From Clavulina sp. PMI_390 (taxonomy: Eukaryota; Basidiomycota; Agaricomycetes; Cantharellales; Hydnaceae), in assembly GCA_015039315.1 (NCBI GenBank), contig WIDE01000015.1, positions 192,836 through 256,835 on the forward strand: a DNA stretch of 64,000 bases. The letters are read 5' to 3'. The position numbers and the translations under genes were made by a program. Under the pieces are notes generated by a model. The model saw only the letters and a list, made by a program, of their open reading frames with translations, was not told where the DNA came from and searched no databases. Within the stretch, counting starts at the first letter, position 1; each line of letters begins with the position of its first letter. This document shows positions 1 to 10,473 of this stretch, piece by piece.

Positions 1-812
1 CCGAATCAAGCGCAATAGCGGGGCCAGTGGCAGAAATGAACGAAGGGGGATTATAAGGATAGGGATAAGGAGTTGAGCCTGGAACGTGATCGTGAGTGGC
101 GCCTATGCCAGTAAGCGAGGCGATAGAAGTAGGAGGGATGTCGATGTGCACAGGAGAAGTAGCTTCGACATTGCTGAGAGGAGATCGCACACGCTGCGGA
201 TGGGGGAGTGAGGCTGCTGGGCGAGGGGTTGGGATTGGTGTGGGTGGCCGCGCAACCGGCTTTCCATCAGGACCCACCGCAGCAACGGAGGATGATCTAT
301 TGGGGAAAATTCATCGAGAATTAGAAGGAGCGGTCGGAGCAATGCCGACGGTATCGAAGGCGAAGAAGAAAAACATACAACTCAGTTATGTGACCGCCCA
401 TCGATGCAGCACGGGAGTGTGCGATTCGATGCATCCTTGCTTGCTGCGGACTTATTTTCTGGCTGTGGAGCCCGGAGAGGGGAGAAGGATCGAGCGCCTG
501 GGACTCTGGGAGGCGGGCCCAAGAGCCCGATGAGCTGGCAAAAGTGAGGGCGGGATCAGAATTGTTTCGCGGAGGGGTATATTCAAAGGCAGCGTGGTGC
601 GATTGAGTAGAGATCTGGGGGTTTACTGAAGAGGAAAGGGGGAGGGAAGGGGTGGAGGCAGATGAGGCTGACGCGGAAACCGCTGCGAGAAACGGAGAAT
701 TTCTGAGGCGTGGTGGGATGGGTCCATCGGTATTGAGCCGACTGCCGATGGTAGGGTGGCGACTGGAGCCTGCACCAGGAGTCGAGGTTCCCGAGAGCGT
801 CGTTAGAGTCAT
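1..812 (-). CDS. N-terminal part of an uncharacterised Ser/Pro-rich protein (3' end beyond left edge)
   Basis: Two exons are visible, 812-379 and 296-<1, split by an 82-bp intron with a GTATGT donor, a CTAAT branch site and a CAATAG acceptor. The join keeps the frame (phase 2), and exon 2 stays open to the window edge. About 240 residues can be read. They are low-complexity, rich in Ser, Pro and Thr, with no signal peptide, membrane segment or recognisable domain, so this looks like a disordered N-terminal tail of a larger protein whose functional domain lies outside the window. The ATG at 812 is the first in frame. I do not recognise the family. Confidence 0.55.
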
Positions 813-3373
813 TTTAGTTGGGCAGAGGTGAAGAACGGCGACTAGGGGTGGTGGGGAGGATAAGGGGAAAGAAGAAAGAAGATGGGGTGTTGGGGGTTGT
901 TGTGAATGCGGGAACAGTCGAGAGAGACCTCTTGCGTCACTGAAATATTAATACGTCTGGACCCGGCAATTGAGTCAGCCCTCGACTGCTATATCCACGC
1001 AACATCTCCCCGCAGGTGATAAGCTTACCTGGCGACTTAACTGCCCGGACCACTGGGTGATCGTCCCGGGAGAGGATGAATGAATATTCTGATGATCTGT
1101 TTGATGGATACTCAGAGATGGCCGGGGTGTAGGCCCAACGCCCGAGGGGGCTGAAGGGAGGGGAAAAGATTCCCGAGGAGGAGAGAGGGAAGAGGAGAAG
1201 AGGGGATGTAGAAAGGCTAATGATCATTACACGCTTATATATATTTTCTCCATGTGGAGCCATATGTTCTGTTCCAGGCACAGGCCAGATCCAATATGCC
1301 ATGTTCCTTGGAGCCCATGCTCCAATCGCATCGTCATACCCGTCGGCTTTACCTCAACATCTCAGTCATCGTCAGCAGCGTCACCAAGACCATCTTCAGA
1401 CACAACACCATCCATCGGTATCTCCATCCCCATTTCCTTTTTGAGCCCGCATGTGCATATGCCGTAGCTTCTCCCAATCAGCCAGTCATGTGTCAGATCA
1501 CCATAGAGGTGTTTCCGGCAGCTCCACCCCACTCTCCCATCTGCGATGGATGAAATGGGATCAGCCATACTGGCAATTCAGTGGCAAGTGGGTAGAGCTT
1601 CCGGCAGGCTCCGCCAATACGAAAGGCTGTGCTCATCTTGCGCAGCCAGCTTCTTTTTGTGGTTTCTTGCCTCATGCTTGCCTTGCACTTCTTGATGCCC
1701 ACTCGGAGTTTAGGCGAAACAGCGCCAGCTGCGCTCATCCCAATCTCCATGCCGCCCATCGTCGTCATCTATGCGCGTTACGAACCATGCCCACACGGCG
1801 CCGTCTTCATCGATCGGCGGCCGCTCGCCACCCGCCAGTCACCACTCCCAACCTCAAGGCTGCTGTTCGCGCAATCGCCATCTTCCCACACAGCATAGCT
1901 GAGGGACATTTGCTGATCAAACGACTTCCCGCAGCTTCAGCAGCAGAGTACCGTCATCTGACCGTGCCATTGACGAGTTGTCGTGCTAGTCGTTCAGCTT
2001 GCGCATGGATTGGGGCTAAGCCTACTGGCTTCAACGCTGTTGGATTCTGCCTGTTACTACAAAATTAAAATGACATTGCTCTCACAGAATTCTCAATATT
2101 CTTGGCATGAATTCCTGGAACGTCCGAAATCTTCTCTCCACCAATCACAAAAAATCTCTCCTTGGCTCGGACTCATTACACTCCACCCAATAAGTTGCAT
2201 AATTACTCCTAGCGCATGAACCGTCGTATCCACCGACGGCTAATTGGCATCTTTATTACTGACCTGACGAGCAGTCTATCGAGATCACGATCGAATCATG
2301 ATTCTCTCTCTGCCTCACCTTGGCCTCGAGGACCCGTCCGCAAATAAGCTTAAGCTTATTGCGAAGCCCCTAATCACCGCGAATCCCGCAATCTTTTTGA
2401 CCCTCGTCTTCGGCTCCCCCCATTCATGGTTCTAATGCCACCGGGGGTGTGTGGAGGCTGAGGTTATGAAGAGCGGTGTTTCCTCTCACCCCACCAGCCA
2501 CATAGTAGGGCTGCGCAATGACGATACCATAAATTTTCTTTTTTCCATGTCGAGCAACGGGCTGTGTAACCATTCAAGCTTATCATAATGAAAGATATCT
2601 GAGGCTTGAACTCGTCATGAACCTCCCCGCGACTTGCTAGCAACGAGGCACTTGGCACGGTCCTCGAGCTCGGCAAATCAATCACCTGTTCTCCTATCAT
2701 ATCACCAAGGATAGCAAGCGTGCAGGTACACAACCGACTTCGTTTGCTTAACTGGAGCTTATGAGCGACATTAGCCTCCCTGAGCGCGTGCGCCAACCCA
2801 AAGGTTTGGGACTCACAGTTCGAGCTTCATTCGGGAAAATCACTCTTTTGCCCTCTCTTCTAGTATCTCTGTTATCATGTAGGTAGACCCACGAAGAAAC
2901 AAGGATTTTACTTCCGTAACACCAGCTTTTGTTTAGTGGAGTTGGGGATAATACCTATCGCGCCCCAACCTGCCTGTGCCGGAGTGAGATTCCCTAGGCG
3001 TCGATTCCTTCGCTTTCCCCCGTGTTGCTCATTTCTGCGTTAGGGTCAGATTAGCTATCTGCTTTTGCAAAGCTAACGCCCGGCGAGAGTGCCTTGGAGC
3101 AACGCTTGCCGTACACATCCTGCAGTTCCATCCGTGCCTGCACGGAAATGTTCACCCCGCTCCACTACTCACACTTCTTCGCGTGGTCGGGTAAATCGCC
3201 ACAGACCACAAGTTGTTGGAGATATGTTGCGGACAGCACGCGACGGCCCTCCGTCTTCCGGGCGGGGTCCATTCGGGCACTGACTAATGAGCCTGGCTAG
3301 AGCTGGATAAATTCAATTCCCTCTCCAGCGCCTCAAAGTACAAAGTGAAATATCGGAGCTTGATCTATTCATC
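813..3373. other. 2.6-kb stretch without a supportable gene
   Basis: Short open frames occur on both strands, but none shows domain motifs or a convincing exon chain. The part from about 2060 to 2360 is AT-rich and holds a perfect 18-bp palindrome at 2343-2360 (AATAAGCTTAAGCTTATT). The right end is the 3' flank of the polygalacturonase gene. Confidence 0.5.
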
Positions 3374-5104
3374 TCAGCTACAGGTAAACCCAATGGGGTT
3401 CTCAACATTGCTGCACGAATATAAGGTGGGGCCAGGGGAAGTGCTCGTAGAAGCATTGGCATACGTGAGATTCATACCGGATATCTCCAGGCCTGTGCAA
3501 GGCACCAGCGCGCTGCATTGGATTTTTGCGACATAGCTGCTCGAGGTGACGGTGCCAGTCATGTTGACCCATTGTACGTTGGATATCTGTAGTGTGGAAG
3601 TATCACATCCGCCGGTAGCGCCAGAGAAGGACGTGCATTGGGTGACGTAGGCGGGCTGATCTTGGAGGTTGGAGATGGTGAAGTCCTCAAAAGCTACCAA
3701 ATCAGGCGGCGTATCACCAAATCAATGAAGTCACACTGGACAAAGCTCAGGAAAATGCTACTCACTGACGTTAGTAACCGCTGCATCATGAAGACATCAG
3801 TAATTCAGTGATGGTAGTAGACAATCATTCAAATCACAGACCTCCGGTTCCCCCTGCAGCGCGTTCAGATTCCGTCATCGTCTGGGCATAGAAATGTAGT
3901 AAGGCGGCAACGTACCTCCCCCGCCATTTGGAGGGTATCCCTGCTGGATCCCAGTCCACGTCTTGAGATATCCAGCATACCTACAACAATAATCCCTAGT
4001 TAGCTCATTCTCCGCAACTATATCGCAACCCGGACCGCACCTTATCCCGTACCCTGTAATGTTCTTGGCAAGAACGTTGCTCACCGTCTCATACTGTCCA
4101 GCATATTGCCCAATGGAACCAATAGCCACGCCCAGTCCTTTGTAAAAGACTGAATCCTGGATCAGAATGTTTGTAGAATTGGCTTTGATGGCAATACTGC
4201 GAATTCACGACTTGAGTGGGGAGAGTCTGGTAGCCCATGGGGAGGAAAACGGGACACTCACGAGTCATCCCCGTTCTGAATCGTCCAACGCTTGAAAACC
4301 ACATTGTCTGAGGCAAGCGTGTTGGCACCATCTGTATTACGAGCGGGATACTAGAGGTAGGCGCTGTCAATTCTCCTGCAGGGACATGAAGACACAAGAT
4401 AACGTACACCATTGGATGATGTGCTATTCACGTAGATGTCTTGGAGCAGCACATTCTTAGACCACGCAACAGTCATCGTCCTAACGAGGTCTTCTGTGAA
4501 TCACGCTTGGCGTGGGAGAAGCTTGTATGCAAATCCACTCACCACATCTGACTCTGGACAAATCGTAGCCCCGTAAACACCGAGTCCGTCGTGTTAACAA
4601 TAGTGATTTGGTGTGGCCTGCCTGGATAGTTTGAAACCCCATCCACGAAATTATACCATGCTTGTCCGTTTCCGTCGAGTGTCCCAGTACCAGCACCATT
4701 CACGACAAGATTGTGGCCACCAAAGACCCATGCTGTGGACTGATTCTGGTATCCCACAGGAAGAGAATTCTCGAGCCAATATGTGATGTTCGTGTCCCAC
4801 TAAGGAGAAGTTAGCGGCGGGGGCATAATTAGTCCGTCATATCGTTAAATGGGAAGAGACTGTCAGCACACACCAAAAGAGTTCCATAGATATTAATCTG
4901 CGTGTTCTTCAAGCCTGTCGTATTCATGACCTGCTTGATGTTGAAGGTCTGATTGGCGGGGAAGGTAATGACGCCATTTTGTCCACAGGTCTTGAAAGCT
5001 TGAATTATTTGAGGAGCGTCATCTGATCCAGTTGGAGTCAGCGTGCAGGTGGATGCGAGAGCGAGGCCCGCCGAAGCGAGTGACCACACTAGACGAGAGA
5101 GCAT
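3374..5104 (-). CDS. Secreted GH28 exo-polygalacturonase-like protein
   Basis: Nine exons: 5104-4874, 4799-4543, 4480-4408, 4350-4262, 4196-4041, 3980-3916, 3853-3842 (12 nt), 3780-3766 (15 nt), 3693-3374; 405 residues. All donors are GT. The N-terminus (MLSRLVWSLASAGLALAS) is a signal peptide. GH28 hydrolases cleave alpha-1,4 galacturonan in plant pectin on a right-handed beta-helix. Motifs in order: PARNTDG (Asp194), NGDD (Asp215/216), GLGVAIGSIGQY (237-248), YLKTW (273-277). The three acidic residues are kept, but the usual His of the G-H-G motif is Leu238 and the Arg of R-I-K is Tyr273. Many NxS/T sites suggest N-glycosylation. The 12-nt exon is in frame and could be skipped without a shift. 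TTTATA lies about 60 bp upstream (around 5160). The family is certain; activity and bond specificity are not. Confidence 0.88.
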
Positions 5105-6531
5105 TGTGCTATCTGCAAGGGAGGACAGAAGTCGAAGGGTTAGGTGCTCGTTCGGAGACTATAAATGGCTGAGCACTGACAGCCAAGCCCGGAGGCACTT
5201 GCATTACGAGGTAGTGATGGATGTTACGGTCCGCCGGTCAGATGGAACAATGAATGGGTCCTGATACATTCGTATGGCGGGACCGGCCCGGTTACATGAC
5301 CACGTAAAATTTGTCAAGCATCTGATAGGGATATGATCGGTGCTGCTGTGTGGGGTATGGATATGAATGATTTAAGAAGAGCAGCAAATGTTCCCGATGA
5401 CTGGCGTCTGAGGCCCGTAGTCCCTCGTTGCTTTGTCAACACATGAGCTTGTACCACAGCCTGTAGAGATTGAGATGAATTTCGATAATCCAGACTGAAG
5501 GAATAAAGAAGCCGTGAAAACAAACACTGAATCAAAGCTGATACCACGCATCCTCAGAGGGCCACATAGCCGGCCAGGGTATAGAAAATATAGAGGTATA
5601 TGCGGCAGCCATCGGCAGACATAATCCTAGGTCTTTTGAGAGTCGGGCCGCTCAACACTCCAGTACCCTGGCGATTAAACGCAAAAGAGCACGTCGTCGC
5701 TCTGGGGGATAAATACCATGTTCAGGAGCAGCTCGTCACAACCTAATCCACGAAGCAGAGATGGTTTGCATAGTGAAAACCGGTAATCTAATGAGGCGTA
5801 AACGAACGCGTTTGAAGAGCACACAGCGGCCGTCGCCTTGCACGGGATGGGGAATCCGCCAAGCAAAAGGTTCGATTCCTCAACAACGGAGTACAGAGGG
5901 TCGAGAGTTTCGACGTCAGCGGTTTGGGAATCCATATTGCACCCCGTAACAACGTTATCAATCGTCCAATTAGACGAAACAACGTCTCAGTGAGACGATG
6001 CGTTCCGTTGTCTTATTTCGAGGTTGATGCTACCACCACGTGATCGCCTGCCTTTTCTGGACGCACACTGAAGCCATCTCAACAGCGAGCTCAGCAACCG
6101 TCATAGAAGACAAATCGATAAGGCGCGATCTACATTAGCGAATACAGTGACAGTTTCGTGAACCAGCGAATGATAGCGTAACAAGGGACAGACGGCATAG
6201 TTAGCCAACAAGCAAGTAATTGCTCAGGGTCTCTAGGACCTCGAAGGCTCTTCTGAGCCAAGGGAAGAGAACTTTGTGCGAACGAATGATTATAGAGTAG
6301 GCTGATAAGGATAGCAGCTCAGGCCTGCCAGGCTAGCGTGACGGACGTAGAGCGCGCTTTTGGAGACAATGAGACACATCAAGTGTCGGTGGCGGCAAAG
6401 GGTACCACAGATACCAATTCAAGATAGCAGAAGCGGAAAGACAGCTATGTTGCATGTACGTCAAACAAGCGGTGTAGGTAATCTGTAGACGAGATGACTT
6501 ACCGCAAGGGAAGAAACGGCCGATGCCAACT
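5105..6531. other. Intergenic, no supportable gene
   Basis: This is the 5' flank of the polygalacturonase gene and the 3' flank of the hydrophobin gene. Open frames around 5675-5935 (-) and 5761-5949 (+) overlap each other and show no family motif. Confidence 0.45.
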
Positions 6532-7786
6532 TTATAACGTAGTGCAATTCAACGCGATCATGCCATCATAACTGGTGTGATAATAATTATGAGACTCGTA
6601 ACGGAACAAGGAAGAAACGTGACTACATACTACGTGCTTCCTCCATTGCAGCAAGTCGGCGTCCCTTTGCAAGTATAAAGTCCAACCGCATCACGCACGA
6701 GAGGCAAGCACTGCAGACCCACAATACCCAGCGTATTCAGCCCCAGTAAGTTGTTCAAGATAGCGTGCCCGGCGATGTCGGATTGGCTCAGGACCTGACC
6801 ACAGCATTGTTGCCACTATATGAGGGAAGGAAGCGTCAGTTGTTGCGCTTGGGAGCAATAGGAATCTTCAGAGAACAGACCTGAACGTCACAAGCAGAGC
6901 TATGGGCGTCGACATTAGCAGGATAAGGCGCTTTGGAGAGGTGAGGAGACTGCGGTTCTTGAGGTTTCTGGATGCGTGCCCGCTTTGAGGTGCTAGAGGT
7001 CCCATTGGTGGCAACGACGTCAGGCGTAGTGGAGACAGGAGGAGTGCCAGAGGCCAATCCAAGGATAGGTACGCCATCTGCCGTGTCGAGGGCTGGGCCA
7101 CTCCCCGACGCAGCGTTGATGAGAGACCCTGAGAGAAGTGGATTGGAATCGAGCGAGGAAGCAGAGGGAATAGCCGAGAGTGACTCTAGAAGGGCCCCAC
7201 GCTCGACGAGATTAGAAGATGTCCCATCATTCGCGTCGATCTCGTTGGAACGGATCGACGCAGCCCGTTTTACGCTCGTAGCCGCAGAGCCCAATCCCAC
7301 CGACTGCAAACTCGCCGGAACAGCACCATAACCATTTGAGAGCGTTTTTCCATCCTTTCCATACCCACTTAAAGTCCAATCAATGACCGCGTTGGGGTCA
7401 GTCAGCTGGGGAAGAGAGCCATATCCATCGGTGAGATCGTGACGCTTAGCGACGCGTTTCACAGCCTGCTTTCGCTTCAGACGGCGCGCAAGGAGAGATT
7501 TGGGAGAGTTGACGGCGAAGAGGGAGTGCCCTCCGATCGAATCGCGTGCAGAGTGAGTCTTCGCGGTTGAGACGGTATCGACTTCGCCGTCAGTGTGCGC
7601 AGCGGAGAGCGAAGTAAAGCCGCGAGAAGAGATAATGCTGATGCGGGAATTGCTCGCCGCGTGAGCCTCAGTAGAAGCTCCGAGCTGTCCGTGAGGATGA
7701 AAGCGGGGGAAGAGGGAGCTGGCTGTCGCGATAGGTGCAATAATAAGGAAGGCACTCAGGACGGAAGAAACGCGTCGATGATGCAT
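6532..7786 (-). CDS. Class I hydrophobin with a ~270-residue N-terminal pro-region
   Basis: Three exons: 7786-6881, 6815-6631, 6571-6532; 376 residues. Introns use GTCTGT...ATAG and GTATGT...CCAG. The last two exons carry the hydrophobin core and are easily missed because exon 1 alone is a long open frame with a false stop just past its donor. The cysteine pattern is C-X6-CC-X30-C-X12-C-X5-CC-X14-C, the eight-Cys class I spacing. Hydrophobins self-assemble into amphipathic films on hyphae and spores. Residues 1-23 are a signal peptide. Residues 24-269 are an unusual Ser/Ala-rich stretch with dibasic Kex2-type sites at 101-102, 104-105, 110-111, 114-115, 173-174 and 268-269. Cleavage after Arg269 would leave 107 residues, the normal size of a mature hydrophobin. 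An alternative intron-2 donor 3 nt earlier would remove one Tyr. Confidence 0.85.
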
Positions 7787-7925
7787 ATTTGATGCTAGAA
7801 GTATTATAAAGGGTCGTTAGAAGCGCGCTGCGCTGTTCGATTGCCTGCTCTTGAAGAAAAATAAAGAGGAAACGCGAGGGGGATGGTGGTAGTTCAGACT
7901 CGGAGGTCACACGGGTCCGATTGCC

Positions 7926-7932
7926 TTTTATA
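7926..7932 (-). promoter_or_regulatory. TATA box, hydrophobin promoter
   Basis: TATAAAAGG on the minus strand, about 140 bp upstream of the hydrophobin ATG. It lies inside the 168-bp region shared with the divergent GatB gene and only 23 bp from the GatB ATG, so the two transcription units must be tightly packed or overlap at their 5' ends. Confidence 0.5.
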
Positions 7933-7954
7933 GGTTGGCGCTAAGAGTGTCTGC

Positions 7955-10160
7955 ATGCTCCATTTCGTCAGACAGGGCGCTGGTACTGGCAAGAGGTCCA
8001 TCTCAACATTCGTTAGCGATGTTCGGTGGCCAGGATGGCAGGCTGTCATCGGCATTGAGACACACGCACAGATAAAGTCGCGCAAAAAGCTCTTCTCGCG
8101 TTCGTACATCTTGTTGGCTTCTATCCCCCGCGTTTACCGACCGTCGCTCCATACTCTTAGGAACTCAGAACTCCTATGACGAACCCCCTAATACCAGGGT
8201 GTCGCTTTTCGATGCGGCGTTCCCTGGAACGCTTCCTGTGAGTCGCGCCACCACCTGGTCCAACCTCGTGATTCACCCACACACGACTGAGCATTTCACA
8301 TCCATAGACACTGAATCCCCGCGCAGTCGAGCTTGGAGTACGCGCGGCAATAGCTCTCAACGCCGACATCCAGCCTACATCCTCATTTGACCGAAAGCAC
8401 TACTTCTATGTCGATCTTCCGAGTGGCTACCAAATCACTCAGAAATATGGTATGGGTACACTCTTTAGCTATCGATTAGCTCTAAACTCAACAACTTTGT
8501 TTTAGCCCCTCTTGCTAAAGAAGGACGCCTTCAGATTCGTCCAGGCGGGCCGGTTGTCGGGATAGAGCAAATCCAGCTCGAGCAGGTCCGTATTGTGCTT
8601 CTGACTGGTCTTTGGGGTGCTCACCCGTGATATAGGACACTGCAAAATCCAACAAATCCCCATTCGTGAACGAAACCTTTATCGACTTAAACAGGGCAGG
8701 GGCTGGCTTGATGGAGATTGTGTCCAGACCGGACATGAGGTTCGCCTTCCCAACATCTTTGCCTCCGTCCCTCTCATTCTCATCATCCCTCCCCGGACGC
8801 TTAGAACGCCAGAGGATGCGGGAGATTATGTTCGGGCTTTGAGAAGCACCCTCAGAGCTGTGGGTGCAAGTGATGGGAATATGGACGAGGTGCATCTTCA
8901 ATTCCGGCTACTCTTTTTTCCAATGACAACTCAAACCCCCGCCACTAGGGATCATTTCGCTGCGATATCAACGTTTCCGTGAACCGAGAAGGAGAACCTT
9001 TTGGCACGCATTGTGAAGTCAAGAATATCAACAGCGTCCGCTTCCTTATGTCTGCAATTCGTGAGTCCATCCACCTTCTCCACATTCGACGACGACTGAA
9101 CTCGATCTCCATAGTATGTGAAGTTCGGCGACATATTGACCTGATCACCAGCGGCCAATCTGTCACCCAAGAGACAAGAGGCTACGATGAAGAACGAGCA
9201 ATCACCTACTCCCTACGCAGCAAGGAAGATGCACCAGACTATCGATACATGCCCGATCCCAACCTTCCACCACTCATCCTCTCTCCAGTAAGTGCGGCTC
9301 CATAGTGGAACTCATACGGTTCTTAACCCACCTTTCCGTCGTTTCCAGGAGTACCTCCAACGCGTCCGATCAAGTATGCCAGAACTCCCAGACGCACTAG
9401 CATCAAGACTCAGAACGGAATACGGTATATCAGAGCATGATATCCGTACGCTAGCCTCATTCGATGCCTTTATCCAACTGGGATTAGATGGCGAACGTCC
9501 CTACGGAAGCTTAGTGAATTACTTTGAGACTGTCGTCGATACGAGCAAGGGAGTGGACGGCAAGAGCGCGATAAACTGGTGCGTTCAAAGTATATTGGTC
9601 TAAAAAGGTAGAACCCATGCTAAACCCTCGTTTCGCGTTGTCGCTGTTATCCTTTTGATTTCAGGATCGCGCACGATTTGCTTGGGCAACTAGCTCATCG
9701 TGAACAAACCTTTACTCCCGACCGCATCCCAGCACTAGTCATGCAGGAAATCATTATGCTCGTGAAGGACAAGACGCTTACAGGCATGCCTAAGCTTCTC
9801 TTGCTTCGCTTCGCTCCGCTCTTATACTCATAACTACCCCTTACCTTGCCTTCGTGAACAGGAACTTCTGCCAAAACCCTACTCCGACATATTCTCGACA
9901 CCCCTTCAGCCCTCACCACTCCACTCCAGACGCTCGTTGACGAGTTGTCTCTCCGTGCTGCCACATCAACCTCCGATTCCTCATTACTCCGTGCGCTTTG
10001 TGAAGCAGCTTGCGCCGCCTTGCCTGCTGAGGTGGAATCAGTAAAAAAGGGCAAGGAGAAAGCAATTATGCGACTGGTAGGTTGGGTGATGAAGGAGAGT
10101 AAAGGGACGGCGGATGCGAAAACTGCCCAAAAAATGTTGAAGGAGATGTTGGTGCCATGA
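7955..10160 (+). CDS. GATB: Mitochondrial Glu-tRNA(Gln) amidotransferase subunit B (GatB/PET112)
   Basis: Eleven exons: 7955-8099, 8161-8237, 8308-8449, 8506-8585, 8636-8739, 8805-8889, 8949-9060, 9115-9287, 9349-9578, 9665-9783, 9862-10160; 521 residues. GatB, with GatA and GatF/GatC, converts Glu-tRNA(Gln) to Gln-tRNA(Gln) in mitochondria. Family signatures run in order: [109 protein letters not shown], and the C-terminal tRNA-binding YqeY-like part. The short basic N-terminus fits a mitochondrial presequence. Intron 10 (9784-9861) must start with GC (ACAG|GCATGC) to keep [10 protein letters not shown] in frame. Several short exons make the gene look broken at first sight, but it is intact. 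Confidence 0.95.
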
Positions 10161-10473
10161 CGAGGGACCCGTTGATCCGTCAACAATTGGGCAGTTCTGT
10201 TCATGGGGGAGGATCACCGTTCCTTCAATCAGGGTAACGGGGGGGTTTCTATTCAACACCGTACGCAGTATCTTTACAAAGGGCACGGGGCAGGACTAAG
10301 AAAAAATCAAGATTCGAAAGAATTACTGCCATCGTTACGTTTTAAGGATGATTCTGATCATGGCTGTACCAGCATTCCTTGCCGCGGCATCCTGGGCCTA
10401 GTTAACATCACAGGGCAGCAACAGTATGAGTGATAAGAAGTGTTCAGAGGAACCACGGTTTATTAGTTGGTTG
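10161..10473. other. Convergent 3' intergenic region
   Basis: It separates the GatB stop from the stop of the opposing DUF7923/CCCH gene. No further gene is seen; both 3' UTRs probably lie here. Confidence 0.5.

Noticed and set aside
1451..2068. 205-codon plus-strand open frame
   Set aside because: It begins without good start context and is Ala/His/Arg-biased; overlapping minus frames are equally open, and no homology is recognised.
5869..5879. GGTTCGATTCC, a match to the tRNA B box
   Set aside because: No A box at the right distance, no acceptor or anticodon stem can be folded, and no Pol III T-run follows. Treated as chance.
7955..10160. GatB first looked like a pseudogene because several frames end within the domain
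   Set aside because: Each apparent break coincides with a donor/acceptor pair, and splicing restores every family motif, so the gene is intact.
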